Source: Roseofilum capinflatum BLCC-M114
GTDB lineage: Bacteria; Cyanobacteriota; Cyanobacteriia; Cyanobacteriales; Desertifilaceae
Assembly: GCF_030068505.1 (NCBI RefSeq)
Contig: NZ_JAQOSO010000087.1
Span: forward strand, 103,484-167,483
Reading direction: 5' to 3'
Length of the DNA: 64,000 nt
Below the pieces are notes generated by a model. The model did no database searches. It saw nothing but the letters and a program-made list of their open reading frames with translations, and was not told the origin of the DNA. Positions 49,264 through 58,150 of the stretch are shown here, piece by piece; position 1 is the stretch's first letter, and each line of letters opens with the position of its first letter. Position numbers and translations under genes: made by a program.

Positions 49264-50619
49264 ATGATTTCACTACAGCTCAAAAACCACTGGGATGAAT
49301 GGGTGTCGGCTCTTGAAGGGATAGAGTGGACGACGCAACCGAATCAGGTGGCGAAGTTATCCCAGGATTATTTTCATTTTAGCCCCATTTTACAGCCGTT
49401 GCTATCGGAAAAACGGGCGGATGTGGTGGTGTTTCCCCGCCATGAGTCGGATGTTTTACGGGTGGTTAAGGCCTGTGTAGAGTATAAAATTCCGGTTACG
49501 GTTCGGGGTGCAGGGACGGGAAATTATGGCCAATGCGTTCCCTTAGAAGGGGGAGTCGTTTTAGATTTAACTCGTATGAATCAGATCCTGGAGATTGAAC
49601 CCGGATGGGTGAGAGCGCAACCGGGAACAAAGTTAGCCCAAATTAATAAGTTAGCCTCGGAAATAGGTTGGGAGTTGCGACTGCTTCCTTCTACCTATCG
49701 CACGGCAACCCTGGGGGGGTTTATTGCGGGGGGAAGTGGGGGCATTGGATCTATTTTATACGGATGGTTGGGCGATCGCGGCAATTTCCTCGCTGCCAAA
49801 GTCGTCACCGTCGAAGAAGAACCCCAAGTGCTGCAATTACAAGGCGATGAAGTTCAACAAGTCAATCACGCCTATGGAACCAATGGCATTATCATTGAGC
49901 TACAGATGCCCTTAGCGCCGAGTTATCCCTGGGCTGAAGGTATCATTGTTTTCTCAGACTTTATGGCAGCAGCCAGGTTTAGCCAACAGTTAGGCGAATC
50001 CGATGGTTTAATTGCTAAATTAATCAGTGTTCACGCTTGGCCCATTCCCTCCTATTTTACCGCTCTTCAGCCCTATTTACCCGATGGCAAGCACGCCGTT
50101 TTACTCATTTTTGATTCCACTGGTTTAGCCGGTTTAGAATCTTTGGTGCGAGAGTTTCAAGGGGAAATGACTTATGTTGCTTCTATAGCAGAAAAATTGC
50201 TGCATTTAGGAGAGTTTACCTGGAATCATACCACCCTCCATGCTCGCGGAGCCGACCCCAATTTGACCTATTTACAAAGTCGCTTTCCCTACGATCCGAA
50301 ATTGCAATTGGTGCAGCAGTTTTATGAGCGGTATGGGGACGAAGTAATGATGCATTTAGAAATTGTACGTTATCAAGGGCAAGTGTCTCCCTGTGGGTTG
50401 CAGGTGGTGCGGTTTACGAGTGCGGAACGGTTACAGGAAATTATGGAGGATCACGAGAATCATGGAGTGATGATCTTTAATCCCCATACCTATATTTTAG
50501 AGGATGGGGGCAGTGGCATGATTAATCCTCTGCAAGTGAATTTTAAGAAACAAGTCGATCCCTATGGTTTGTTGAATCCGGGTAAAATGCGCGGTTGGTT
50601 AGAGCCAATGAATCTATAG
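49264..50619 (+). CDS. FAD-linked oxidase (GlcD-like)
   Basis: The protein has 451 residues. The FAD-binding PCMH domain spans about 45-220 with [29 protein letters not shown] and the flavin-binding [17 protein letters not shown]. The C-terminal part fits FAD-linked oxidase C domains, ending NPGKMRGW. Such proteins oxidise hydroxy acids, for example glycolate or lactate, using FAD. The exact substrate is not clear. The TAG stop lies in a TATAGCGCTTCGCGCTA hairpin repeat that continues into the heptamer tract. Confidence 0.85.
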   Translation: MISLQLKNHWDEWVSALEGIEWTTQPNQVAKLSQDYFHFSPILQPLLSEKRADVVVFPRHESDVLRVVKACVEYKIPVTVRGAGTGNYGQCVPLEGGVVLDLTRMNQILEIEPGWVRAQPGTKLAQINKLASEIGWELRLLPSTYRTATLGGFIAGGSGGIGSILYGWLGDRGNFLAAKVVTVEEEPQVLQLQGDEVQQVNHAYGTNGIIIELQMPLAPSYPWAEGIIVFSDFMAAARFSQQLGESDGLIAKLISVHAWPIPSYFTALQPYLPDGKHAVLLIFDSTGLAGLESLVREFQGEMTYVASIAEKLLHLGEFTWNHTTLHARGADPNLTYLQSRFPYDPKLQLVQQFYERYGDEVMMHLEIVRYQGQVSPCGLQVVRFTSAERLQEIMEDHENHGVMIFNPHTYILEDGGSGMINPLQVNFKKQVDPYGLLNPGKMRGWLEPMNL

Positions 50620-50866
50620 CGCTTCGCGCTAGGCAATAGGCAATAGGCAATAGGCAAAAGGCAAAAGGCAATAGGCAATAGGCAATAGGCAATAGGCAAA
50701 AGGTAAAAGGCAATAGGCAAAAGGCAAGAGGCAAAAGGCAAAAGGCAAGAGGCAAAAGGCAAAAGACAAAAGGCAATAGGCAATAGGCAATAGTATTGTT
50801 GAAAAAGGTTTTGAGCGTTCAACCCTGTATTCTATAACAGAGCAACATGCTGTATAGCTGATTCTC
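50617..50866 (+). repeat. Repeat element with a 23-copy GGCAANA heptamer tract
   Basis: The element begins with a TATAGCGCTTCGCGCTA hairpin overlapping the FAD-oxidase stop. A heptamer tract runs from 50632 to 50792, exactly 161 bp or 23 units of GGCAANA where N is T, A or G, with two off-pattern units (GGTAAAA and GACAAAA). The unique end is GGTTTTGAGCGTTCAACCC (from about 50806), then GAGCAACATGCTGTATAG. Another copy, reversed and with 5 heptamers, lies at 57973-58076. Confidence 0.9.
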
Positions 50867-51004
50867 CTGCCCACCTTACGTGCTAGGTGCTGAAATCGAT
50901 CGCAATTTATAGAAAGTTTAAGAATTCGGGTCAGTTCTGAGAATATTTAAGCGAAACTGTTAGAATGAACAGATCAATTTCTGAAACTGACTGGGAATCT
51001 GCTG

Positions 51005-52036
51005 ATGTTTAAGCCATTCTCAAACGTCTATCTTAAACCGTTATGGGTTACCCTCGCCTTGTTCACTTTAATAACCAGCTTATTGTTAAAAGGATGTAAT
51101 GTCAACAGCGATCGCCTCACGACCTTACAAATAGGAACAAATACCTGGCCAGGATATGATGTCGCGCTCTACGCACAAGAGGCAGGACTCTTTGAAAAAC
51201 GAGGCTTAGAAGTCGAATTTTCCCGATTTGATGTGGCTCAAGATACCATTCGCAGTTTGCTCGCTGGCAATTTAGATGCTGCCTTCGTCTCCCTCTGGGA
51301 ATTAATGCAGGTGGAACCAGGGGACGATCCTCTGGTTTATCTCATGGTTACCAATGTGTCTCACGGTTCCGATGGATTAGTAGTGACGGAAGATATCGCA
51401 TCGGTTTCAGACTTGAAAGGTAATACCATTGGAGCAAAATTAGGAACCGTGAGCCATTTAATTTTACTCGAAGCCTTAAAAAATAATGGACTCAATCCAG
51501 AAGATGTCAATATTCGAGATATTTCTAATCCAGTAGCGATTGAATCCATCCAGCAAGGGAACATCAAGGGAGCAGTATTGTGGGAGCCAGATTTAAGTGA
51601 AACAGCACAAGCCATTAATGGCAGCATTCCCTTCACCACCGCAGATGTGGATAGTTTAGTCATTGATGGTTTCGTGTCTCGTGCCAGTTATGTGCAAAGT
51701 CATCCAGAAGAACTAACTCAATTTATTTTAGCTTGGTTTGATTTAATGCAGGAGATTGAAACCCAGCCCCAAGTCGTCTTTAATGTCGTCGGAGAATTAC
51801 TGCAACAAAGTGGAGACTCTTTTGCCAGTGATTATTCGGGGTTGAAAAAAGGAGATATTGAGATGAATCGTCGCATGTTTTCTGCCAATGGACGGTTAGA
51901 AGAAGCAGTAGGAGAAATTGCTCAATTATTGCAGGAAGACCCCCGTCATAACCGCACGATTGTGGAAGATGTTAAGATTGACCCAACACAGGTGATGTCG
52001 GCGATCGCCATTTGGGAAGACGAACAAAACCAGTAA
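51005..52036 (+). CDS. NMT1/SsuA-like substrate-binding lipoprotein
   Basis: The protein has 343 residues. A lipobox (LLKGC) near residue 31 makes it a lipoprotein. The mature domain shows NTWPGYDVALYAQEAGLFEK, FSRFDVAQDTIRSLLAG and NLDAAFVSL, the NMT1/THI5 or taurine/nitrate-type fold. It binds small organic or oxyanion ligands. No permease or ATPase is adjacent. The next gene, 13 bp downstream, is a histidine kinase, so the protein is likely a sensor subunit. The pair parallels 6987-7850 and 4836-6854. Confidence 0.87.
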   Translation: MFKPFSNVYLKPLWVTLALFTLITSLLLKGCNVNSDRLTTLQIGTNTWPGYDVALYAQEAGLFEKRGLEVEFSRFDVAQDTIRSLLAGNLDAAFVSLWELMQVEPGDDPLVYLMVTNVSHGSDGLVVTEDIASVSDLKGNTIGAKLGTVSHLILLEALKNNGLNPEDVNIRDISNPVAIESIQQGNIKGAVLWEPDLSETAQAINGSIPFTTADVDSLVIDGFVSRASYVQSHPEELTQFILAWFDLMQEIETQPQVVFNVVGELLQQSGDSFASDYSGLKKGDIEMNRRMFSANGRLEEAVGEIAQLLQEDPRHNRTIVEDVKIDPTQVMSAIAIWEDEQNQ

Positions 52037-52049
52037 AACACTACAACTA

Positions 52050-53723
52050 ATGAAATTTCTGCGTAAGGAACATTCTCAATGGACAGTATCTCAAAGACTT
52101 CTTAGCACGTTTATCATTGCCTTTTTAGCCGTGGGTTCAATTGCATTGATTGTAGAATCTTGGTGGTTGCGAAGAAACTTGGCAGAACAGGTTGAAAGTC
52201 GGGCTGAAGCTTTAGCCAAGAGCTTGATTTTTTCAGTAGAAGGGATTGTTGAAGGCAGTTATCGGGCGAGTCTGAACCGGACGGTACAAAACTATGCCAC
52301 TTTACCGGCAGTTTTGGAAGTTGTCATTCTTGGCTCTAATCAGCAGATCGTTGCCCATAGCAATACTATTTTTCCGAGAAGTTTATACTTTCGTTTGCAA
52401 TCGGATATCCAAGCCTTAGAACCTTCGCTGCGAATGGAACAGCCTGTTCATACAGAAGTGGTTTTAGACCAAAAATCGATTCTGATTTTTAAGGTTCCAT
52501 TTTATAGCTCGATTTTTAGTTCTTCGAGTGGTGCAGTCATGCTATTTATCGATCGGGCGGAAATGGAAAGACGATCGCTACAGACATTTATCTTCTCTAC
52601 TGTTATCCTCCTTTCTGCTCTGATCGTGATTCTTCTGGTACTGGGATGGGCGATTCAGCACACAGTATTACAGCCTCTTAAAAAAATCAATCAGGCCATA
52701 GAAGAGAGCCAAAATAATCAGAATTGTGTGATTGCAAATCGGTTTAATTCTCAAGAATTTACTCATCTAGCGCAAACGTTTTCAGATGCCTACAATCAGT
52801 TACAAACAGAAATTATTGAACGTCGCCAAGCTGAGGATGATCTGCGAAAAAAATCTGATGAGTTGGAAAAGTTAATTGTGGAGTTGAAACAAACTCAAAT
52901 TCAACTGATTCAAACAGAGAAAATGTCCAGCTTAGGTCAATTGGTGGCTGGGATTGCCCATGAAATTAACAATCCAGTCAGTTTTATTGCTGGGAATCTG
53001 GTTCCTATTGACCACTATTTCCAAGATTTTGTGCATTTATTAGAGGCCTATCAAAGACAATACCCTAATCCAGCATCAGAAATTGAGGAATTAAGGGAAG
53101 AGTTAGAAATTGATTTTATCCTGGAAGATGCTCAAAATATATTAAGATCAATGAAACATGGAACGGATCGCATCCGCGATATTATTATCTCAATGCGGAA
53201 CTTTTCCCGGTTAGATGAAGCGGATATGAAGGAGGCGGATATTCATCAAGGAATTGAAAGTACGCTGCTGATTTTACAACATCGATTTAAGGAATTCTCC
53301 CATTCTGTCCCGATTGAACTGATTAAGGATTATGGGAAACTGCCTCTGATTAATTGCTATCCCAGCGAGCTAAATCAAGTGTTTATGAATTTGTTAGCGA
53401 ATGCTATTGATGCTTTGAAGGAGGAAGCGGAAAAAGATAAACAGTTTGTGCCGATGATTACGATTCGCACAGAGGCTCGTTATTCTGCGGATAGATTGAA
53501 ATCAGTGCTGATTTATATTGCTGATAATGGTGCGGGAATCTCTGAATCTCATCAACAGCGCTTGTTTGACCCATTTTTTACGACTAAGCCGGTGGGAGAA
53601 GGAACGGGTTTGGGTCTTTCGATTAGCTATAAAATTGTGGTCGATCGCCATAAGGGTCGTTTAGTGTGTCATTCTGAACTGAACAAGGGCACAGAGTTCG
53701 AGATTGAGATTCCAGTCTCTTAA
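52050..53723 (+). CDS. Membrane sensor histidine kinase paired with the binding protein
   Basis: The protein has 557 residues. Transmembrane helices lie at about 17-35 and 178-203, giving a periplasmic domain of about 140 residues. A HAMP-like linker and a coiled coil (about 205-290) follow. The phosphoacceptor is His304 in GQLVAGIAHEINNPV. N (LLANAIDAL), G1 (ADNGAGI) and G2 (GEGTGLGLSIS) boxes are intact. The start is 13 bp after the binding-protein gene, so they form an operon. No response regulator is adjacent. The H-box and insert are close to those of the kinase at 4836-6854. Confidence 0.9.
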   Translation: MKFLRKEHSQWTVSQRLLSTFIIAFLAVGSIALIVESWWLRRNLAEQVESRAEALAKSLIFSVEGIVEGSYRASLNRTVQNYATLPAVLEVVILGSNQQIVAHSNTIFPRSLYFRLQSDIQALEPSLRMEQPVHTEVVLDQKSILIFKVPFYSSIFSSSSGAVMLFIDRAEMERRSLQTFIFSTVILLSALIVILLVLGWAIQHTVLQPLKKINQAIEESQNNQNCVIANRFNSQEFTHLAQTFSDAYNQLQTEIIERRQAEDDLRKKSDELEKLIVELKQTQIQLIQTEKMSSLGQLVAGIAHEINNPVSFIAGNLVPIDHYFQDFVHLLEAYQRQYPNPASEIEELREELEIDFILEDAQNILRSMKHGTDRIRDIIISMRNFSRLDEADMKEADIHQGIESTLLILQHRFKEFSHSVPIELIKDYGKLPLINCYPSELNQVFMNLLANAIDALKEEAEKDKQFVPMITIRTEARYSADRLKSVLIYIADNGAGISESHQQRLFDPFFTTKPVGEGTGLGLSISYKIVVDRHKGRLVCHSELNKGTEFEIEIPVS

Positions 53724-53768
53724 AGTGCTTTGCGCGGTAATGGGTTGGGTAATGGGTAATAGGTAATA

Positions 53769-53900
53769 TCAAGTCCGGTGAATGGGAAAAGACAAGCGGG
53801 CAAGATGCCCGCACTCCTGAAATCCGTTGATATTATTGGAGTGGGAGCGTCTCGCTCCCTAGACTTTTAATTATGGTGTTTCCGCTTCGCGGACATGAAT
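53769..53900. repeat. Composite intergenic repeat, copy 2
   Basis: Same order of parts as 40065-40230: ATCAAGTCCGG, GCGGGCAAGATGCCCGC (about 53803-53819), GGAGTGGGAGCGTCTCGCTCC and TTTCCGCTTCGCGGACATGAAT. It lies between the kinase stop and the CRISPR array. Confidence 0.75.
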
Positions 53901-53944
53901 ATAATAGAGGAAATTGCTTATGGCCTTGACCTAGACTAGGGCAA

Positions 53945-54798
53945 GTTTCAATCCCTAATAGGGATTTATGGGTGTTTCAACATCCTGATCGGTCGGCTCG
54001 CGATAGAAGCTATATTCGGAGCTGTTTCAATCCCTAATAGGGATTTATGGGTGTTTCAACCATGGCGATCGCGTGGAGTACATCCCCTATTACGGAGTTT
54101 CAATCCCTAATAGGGATTTATGGGTGTTTCAACTGGGTTTTAGGAATGGCTGACCACTCATAGGCACGAACAGTTTCAATCCCTAATAGGGATTTATGGG
54201 TGTTTCAACGGTGTTGGGGGTTTATCCTTGCGTTTGCCTTGTTCGTTTCAATCCCTAATAGGGATTTATGGGTGTTTCAACAATCCTAATCCTTCTCGCT
54301 TTGGCCCTTTGCGTGAGTTTCAATCCCTAATAGGGATTTATGGGTGTTTCAACCTCACGCCCCCCTATGACGGGAATTGTGCCATTATTGAGAGTTTCAA
54401 TCCCTAATAGGGATTTATGGGTGTTTCAACCAAAAACCGGACAACCGCCCGCTTAAACCATCTCAAAGATGTTTCAATCCCTAATAGGGATTTATGGGTG
54501 TTTCAACTCTTATCCGGCAAATGCCCATAGTTGGGAGGAAGATGTTTCAATCCCTAATAGGGATTTATGGGTGTTTCAACGTAAGTACAGATTGAATGAT
54601 AGTAATAGAGAAAAGTTTCAATCCCTAATAGGGATTTATGGGTGTTTCAACTTTGACTACTGTGGTTTTGGCTGCATTTACTGCTGTCCTGTTTCAATCC
54701 CTAATAGGGATTTATGGGTGTTTCAACCTGAGGCATCCAAGCTTTTGCTGGCCATCGCCAAGTTTCAATCCCTAATAGGGATTTATGGGTGTTTCAAC
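53945..54798 (-). CRISPR. CRISPR array, 12 repeats and 11 spacers, no cas genes nearby
   Basis: Twelve apparently identical 37-bp repeats start at 53945, 54024, 54097, 54173, 54245, 54317, 54394, 54471, 54544, 54615, 54691 and 54762. Spacers are 34-42 bp and all different. On the plus strand the unit starts GTTTCAATCCCTAATAGGG and ends GGGTGTTTCAAC, with an internal palindrome ATCCCTAATAGGGAT. On the minus strand it ends in ATTGAAAC, the usual 8-base crRNA 5' handle, so transcription should run leftward from a leader at 54799-55055. No cas gene occurs in the window. Confidence 0.97.
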
Positions 54799-55055
54799 CG
54801 CTTGCTTCTGAGACCCTTATTGTATTTGCTTTTCAAGGTACATTTCCGACGCACAAGAGTAATCATAGCAGAGAGCGACTGAAAAAACAACCCCAAATCC
54901 CTGAAACCCTTGCTCTGTAAGGGCCGACGCTGCTTCAAGGTTGACAATGGCTAGACCCCATACTGGATAAGGAATAGAGCGATTTGACTGCCGAGGGCAT
55001 TTTCCACACCCCCCTCGCGTCGGAAATTGGGGGGCGCAGATGGAGATGGACATCA
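54799..55055 (-). promoter_or_regulatory. Probable CRISPR leader region
   Basis: This is the non-coding stretch on the handle-distal side of the array. It holds an inverted pair TTTCCGACGC (54843-54852) and GCGTCGGAAA (55017-55026). A-rich runs occur near 54884. The leader assignment follows from repeat orientation. No promoter element can be fixed with confidence. Confidence 0.55.
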
Positions 55056-56774
55056 TTACTGATGACCGATGGTCTTGACCGATAGGGAACGCAGTCGATT
55101 GAGTGCTGCTGCTAACTCGAAGGGGCGAAATTCGACTAGGTTGCCTTCCCGAAACCGGGTGAGTGCGTCTAACCCTCCCTGGTCAATATCGGCGAAAATG
55201 CCGTCTAGGGTTTCGGCGAGGGTGTGTTGACCATCGAGATATTTTTCTTTAGCATAAACCATGGCTTCGGCGATCGCCTTTAACTGCCCCACTTCTACCA
55301 ACTGCTCTACATCCGCTAAGTCAATGGAGTCCGTGCCAAAAATCACTTGATTCACATCCCTAACCTTGAGCTTCACTGGTTTGTGTCCCTGACTGGGGTC
55401 TACACTCGCTCCGAGGAGGATGCGAGCGGAAATTTGCCCAAAATGGTCTCCGCCTTCGATTTGTCGCTCTGTAGGGTATTTTTTGGCGATCGCCTTCGCT
55501 GCTGCGGTCAGGTCTTCGGGTACAAAATAATTCATGGCAATCACGGTATCAGCCACATCAAAATAGTCCCCACTTCCCCCAATCACCAACAGGGTAGACA
55601 CCCCATAATCCGTGTAGAGTTGACGCACTTTATCGATCAGGGGGGTAATGGGTTCGCAGGTTTTGGCAACTAAGGCTTGCATTCGCCGATCGCGGATCAT
55701 AAAATTAGTGGCAGCCGTGTCTTCATCCACTAAAAACAACTTCGCCCCGACTTCCAGCGCTTCCATCATATTGGCCGCTTGGGACGTACTCCCACTCGCG
55801 TTGGTGGTCGAAAAAGCTTTTGTATCCAAATTTTGCGGTAAATCCTGAATAAACGGGGAAATATCCACCCCGGTGACGGCCCGGCCATCCTCTGCTCTAA
55901 TCTTAACCGAGCGGCGATCGCTGACCACAAACTCCCGCCCATCTCCGGGAATATGATTATAAATCCCCAATTCGATCGCCTTCAACAGGGTCGATTTCCC
56001 ATGGTATCCTCCCCCCACAATCAACGTTACTCCCTGGGGAATTCCCATACCCGTAATTTTGCCCCAGTTCGGAGTTTCTAGAGTCACTCGTAGGGACTCC
56101 GGAGACTGAAAGGGAATGGCTCCATCGGCCAAGGGCCGTCGATCGACTCCACTGCAACGGGGTAAAATCGACCCATCGGCCACAAAAGCGACTAACTGAT
56201 TTTGGCTCAACTGCGATCGCAACACTTCCGCATCTTCGACGGTTTCGATATGCGCTTGTAATTCCTCCGCCGATAAGTTCTCATATCTCAGGGAGTGTTC
56301 CACAATTTCCGGTAAATCTTCACACAACAATTCCCCTGCCTGATAGCCCAAAATTCGCCGTCCCTGGGCCGGTAAACCTACGGTAAAGCGGGCTTCAATC
56401 CCTTGTTGCGTTAAAATAATCGAAGTGCGAGATAAGACTTCTTGTCCGACCCGCACCATCTGAATTAAGCCACTATTTCCCGTCCCCTGGCGATCGCTAA
56501 CCTGATGACAAACTTGACCAAATTGACGAGTTAAATAATCGCATAAGGCGATCGCCCGACTGTGGTTTTCATAGGTTTGTAGAGGAAAACCGGCCACCTC
56601 ATAGGAGACTAAGACCCGTACCTGACTCGGTGCAGCAAAGGGATCGCCCTGCACTCGGTCAATACAGAGCAAAAATCCTGGGAACTGGTAGCGACCGCGA
56701 ATATCTTTATACGCTTTATAACTGCGATCGTTCAATTGATGAAGCAGTTGACGTAAATGCAGTTGATCGGCCAT
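55056..56774 (-). CDS. COG3044-type predicted ABC-class ATPase
   Basis: The protein has 572 residues. Residues about 1-200 are the N-terminal domain of COG3044 (LHLRQLLHQLNDRSYKAYKD). The P loop is LIVGGGYHGKSTLLKAIE. The signature-like segment is STTNASGSTSQAANMMEAL. Walker B is AKLFLVDEDTAATNFMIRD. Some homologues of this family act in RNA handling, but the cyanobacterial role is unknown. It has no partner gene here. The stop directly borders the CRISPR leader, which is probably chance. Confidence 0.88.
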   Translation of the reverse strand: MADQLHLRQLLHQLNDRSYKAYKDIRGRYQFPGFLLCIDRVQGDPFAAPSQVRVLVSYEVAGFPLQTYENHSRAIALCDYLTRQFGQVCHQVSDRQGTGNSGLIQMVRVGQEVLSRTSIILTQQGIEARFTVGLPAQGRRILGYQAGELLCEDLPEIVEHSLRYENLSAEELQAHIETVEDAEVLRSQLSQNQLVAFVADGSILPRCSGVDRRPLADGAIPFQSPESLRVTLETPNWGKITGMGIPQGVTLIVGGGYHGKSTLLKAIELGIYNHIPGDGREFVVSDRRSVKIRAEDGRAVTGVDISPFIQDLPQNLDTKAFSTTNASGSTSQAANMMEALEVGAKLFLVDEDTAATNFMIRDRRMQALVAKTCEPITPLIDKVRQLYTDYGVSTLLVIGGSGDYFDVADTVIAMNYFVPEDLTAAAKAIAKKYPTERQIEGGDHFGQISARILLGASVDPSQGHKPVKLKVRDVNQVIFGTDSIDLADVEQLVEVGQLKAIAEAMVYAKEKYLDGQHTLAETLDGIFADIDQGGLDALTRFREGNLVEFRPFELAAALNRLRSLSVKTIGHQ

Positions 56775-56863
56775 GGAAATGTGAAAGAAAAGAGCAAAAC
56801 ACCCCTTATTGTATAGTGCTTCCGCCGATCCTGCTTTGGCTGGAGGCGATCGCAGATGTAAGA

Positions 56864-57163
56864 TTAACTCCAGTCTTCTTGTTGATCTCCTCCCCGTTTA
56901 TAGACCAATCCTTGGCTATGAATAGCACGGGTTCGCTCAAATAAGGCTTCCTCGCTCAGGTTCCACTGTTGCAAGGCCCGATCTAACTTCTGTTTCAGCT
57001 CTCTAGCTCCTGGAAATCCTTGGTAACGAATTCTCAACCGTGCTAACTCAGCTAAATGAAAATCTGTCGGCTCTCCAGAATGTTGCAGTAATTGATCCAC
57101 AACCAGGCGATCGCGATCCTCACGAGGATGTTTTTGATCCTTGCCAGAGTCCCTATCCATCAT
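56864..57163 (-). CDS. DUF3288-family protein
   Basis: The protein has 99 residues, with a second ATG one codon in. The core GEPTDFHLAELARLRIRYQG then FPGARELKQKLDRALQQWNL is the DUF3288 pattern, a small soluble cyanobacterial family of unknown function. The C-terminal part is charged and ends with KRGGDQQEDWS. It lies 89 bp upstream of the COG3044 gene on the same strand. Confidence 0.8.
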   Translation of the reverse strand: MMDRDSGKDQKHPREDRDRLVVDQLLQHSGEPTDFHLAELARLRIRYQGFPGARELKQKLDRALQQWNLSEEALFERTRAIHSQGLVYKRGGDQQEDWS

Positions 57164-57333
57164 GCCCTATGTTCACCCTCCATCAATGTTTAAAAACGAG
57201 ACAGTGCTATTGTGTTTCGCCCATAATATGACTAAATGGAAGTATTAACCCATGGGTTAATACCAACATTCCCATTTTCCTGAGATCGCATGGCGATCGT
57301 TATTACTGAACACCTCCCAAATCTATTCAATTC

Positions 57334-57954
57334 ATGGTTGCTCTCAAATCTTTTCCCCATTCCTCCCCTCGTCCCCAGAGACCCCGTTTACACAACCCCA
57401 ATCGTTCCAGACTGCGGTTAGTCTCTTCCCAACCTTCTCAACCCCCAGCAACGACGGGCCGTGACTCCTCTGCTATCGCTGCTCCCCCTATCAACAAAAC
57501 ACAGCGCCCTGCTTCTGGTCGGGTAAGTCCGGCTCCTCGGTCAATCCCTGAACCAGCTCAGGTTAAACGCTTAGATCCAGAGCGCAACCGCTTACCGAAA
57601 AGTGTCATCGCTCTACAGGCGATCGAAAAACTTGTCTTTGTCTGTACCCTAGGTTTAGGAGCCGCGACCCTGGGGATCTATAGTTTAATGGTGCAAAACC
57701 AACAAGAATGGATGGCAAAATATAATCATCTGCAAAACCTACAGCGCTATGAACGTCAATTAGTAACCGCCAGTGAAATCTTAAAAAATCGTATGGCCTC
57801 TCAAGCCGAAACCAGCGACACGGGATTAGTGCCTCAAAATCCAGAAACTACGATTTTCCTCGACCCGGTTGAACAACGTCCCCACTCTACTGGGTCTCAA
57901 CTGCCTGTCAATGTAGCACCGGAACCCTTATCGTCAACCCCTCTAGGATATTAA
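57334..57954 (+). CDS. FtsL-like single-pass protein upstream of ftsI
   Basis: The protein has 206 residues. A long basic, Pro- and Ser-rich cytoplasmic N terminus (about 1-95) precedes one transmembrane helix (about 96-117, LVFVCTLGLGAATLGIYSLM). A coiled-coil-like segment follows (about 118-150, NQQEWMAKYNHLQNLQRYER) and then a disordered tail. This is the topology of FtsL/DivIC-type divisome proteins, and the gene is directly upstream of the PBP2/FtsI gene, as ftsL is in other bacteria. Sequence alone does not prove FtsL identity. The two genes are 196 bp apart with a repeat between. Confidence 0.6.
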   Translation: MVALKSFPHSSPRPQRPRLHNPNRSRLRLVSSQPSQPPATTGRDSSAIAAPPINKTQRPASGRVSPAPRSIPEPAQVKRLDPERNRLPKSVIALQAIEKLVFVCTLGLGAATLGIYSLMVQNQQEWMAKYNHLQNLQRYERQLVTASEILKNRMASQAETSDTGLVPQNPETTIFLDPVEQRPHSTGSQLPVNVAPEPLSSTPLGY

Positions 57955-57972
57955 GGCTGGCGATCTGAAACT

Positions 57973-58076
57973 TTACAGCACTTTGCTCTGTTATGGAATA
58001 CAGGGTTGAACGCTCAAAACCTCTTGCCTCTTGCCTCTTGCCTTTTGCCTTTTGCCTAGCGCGAAGCGCTTTAAGC
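57973..58076 (-). repeat. Second copy of the heptamer element, with 5 heptamers
   Basis: Read on the minus strand, the order is AAAGCGCTTCGCGCTAGGCA, five GGCAARA heptamers, GGTTTTGAGCGTTCAACCC, CTGTATTCCATAACAGAGCA and AAGTGCTGTAA. It matches the element at 50617-50866 except for the heptamer count and a few bases, and lies between the FtsL-like gene and ftsI. Confidence 0.88.
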
Positions 58077-58150
58077 CTTAAACCTAGAGTAGTAGGCTTT
58101 CCTTGGCTCACTTTCTTTCCTGTTCTAATTCAGTATCTTTTGCCACAATT

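Noticed and set aside
50543..50874. Overlapping minus-strand frames rich in LPIAYCL-type repeats
   Set aside because: They are translations of the GGCAANA heptamer tract in three frames and have no start context or relation to known proteins.
54469..54882. 137-residue plus-strand frame across the CRISPR array
   Set aside because: It reads through repeats and spacers, with the repeat translated several times. It is not a gene.
54817..55056. 79-residue minus-strand frame in the CRISPR leader
   Set aside because: No family resemblance or ribosome site, and it lies in the region expected to be leader DNA.
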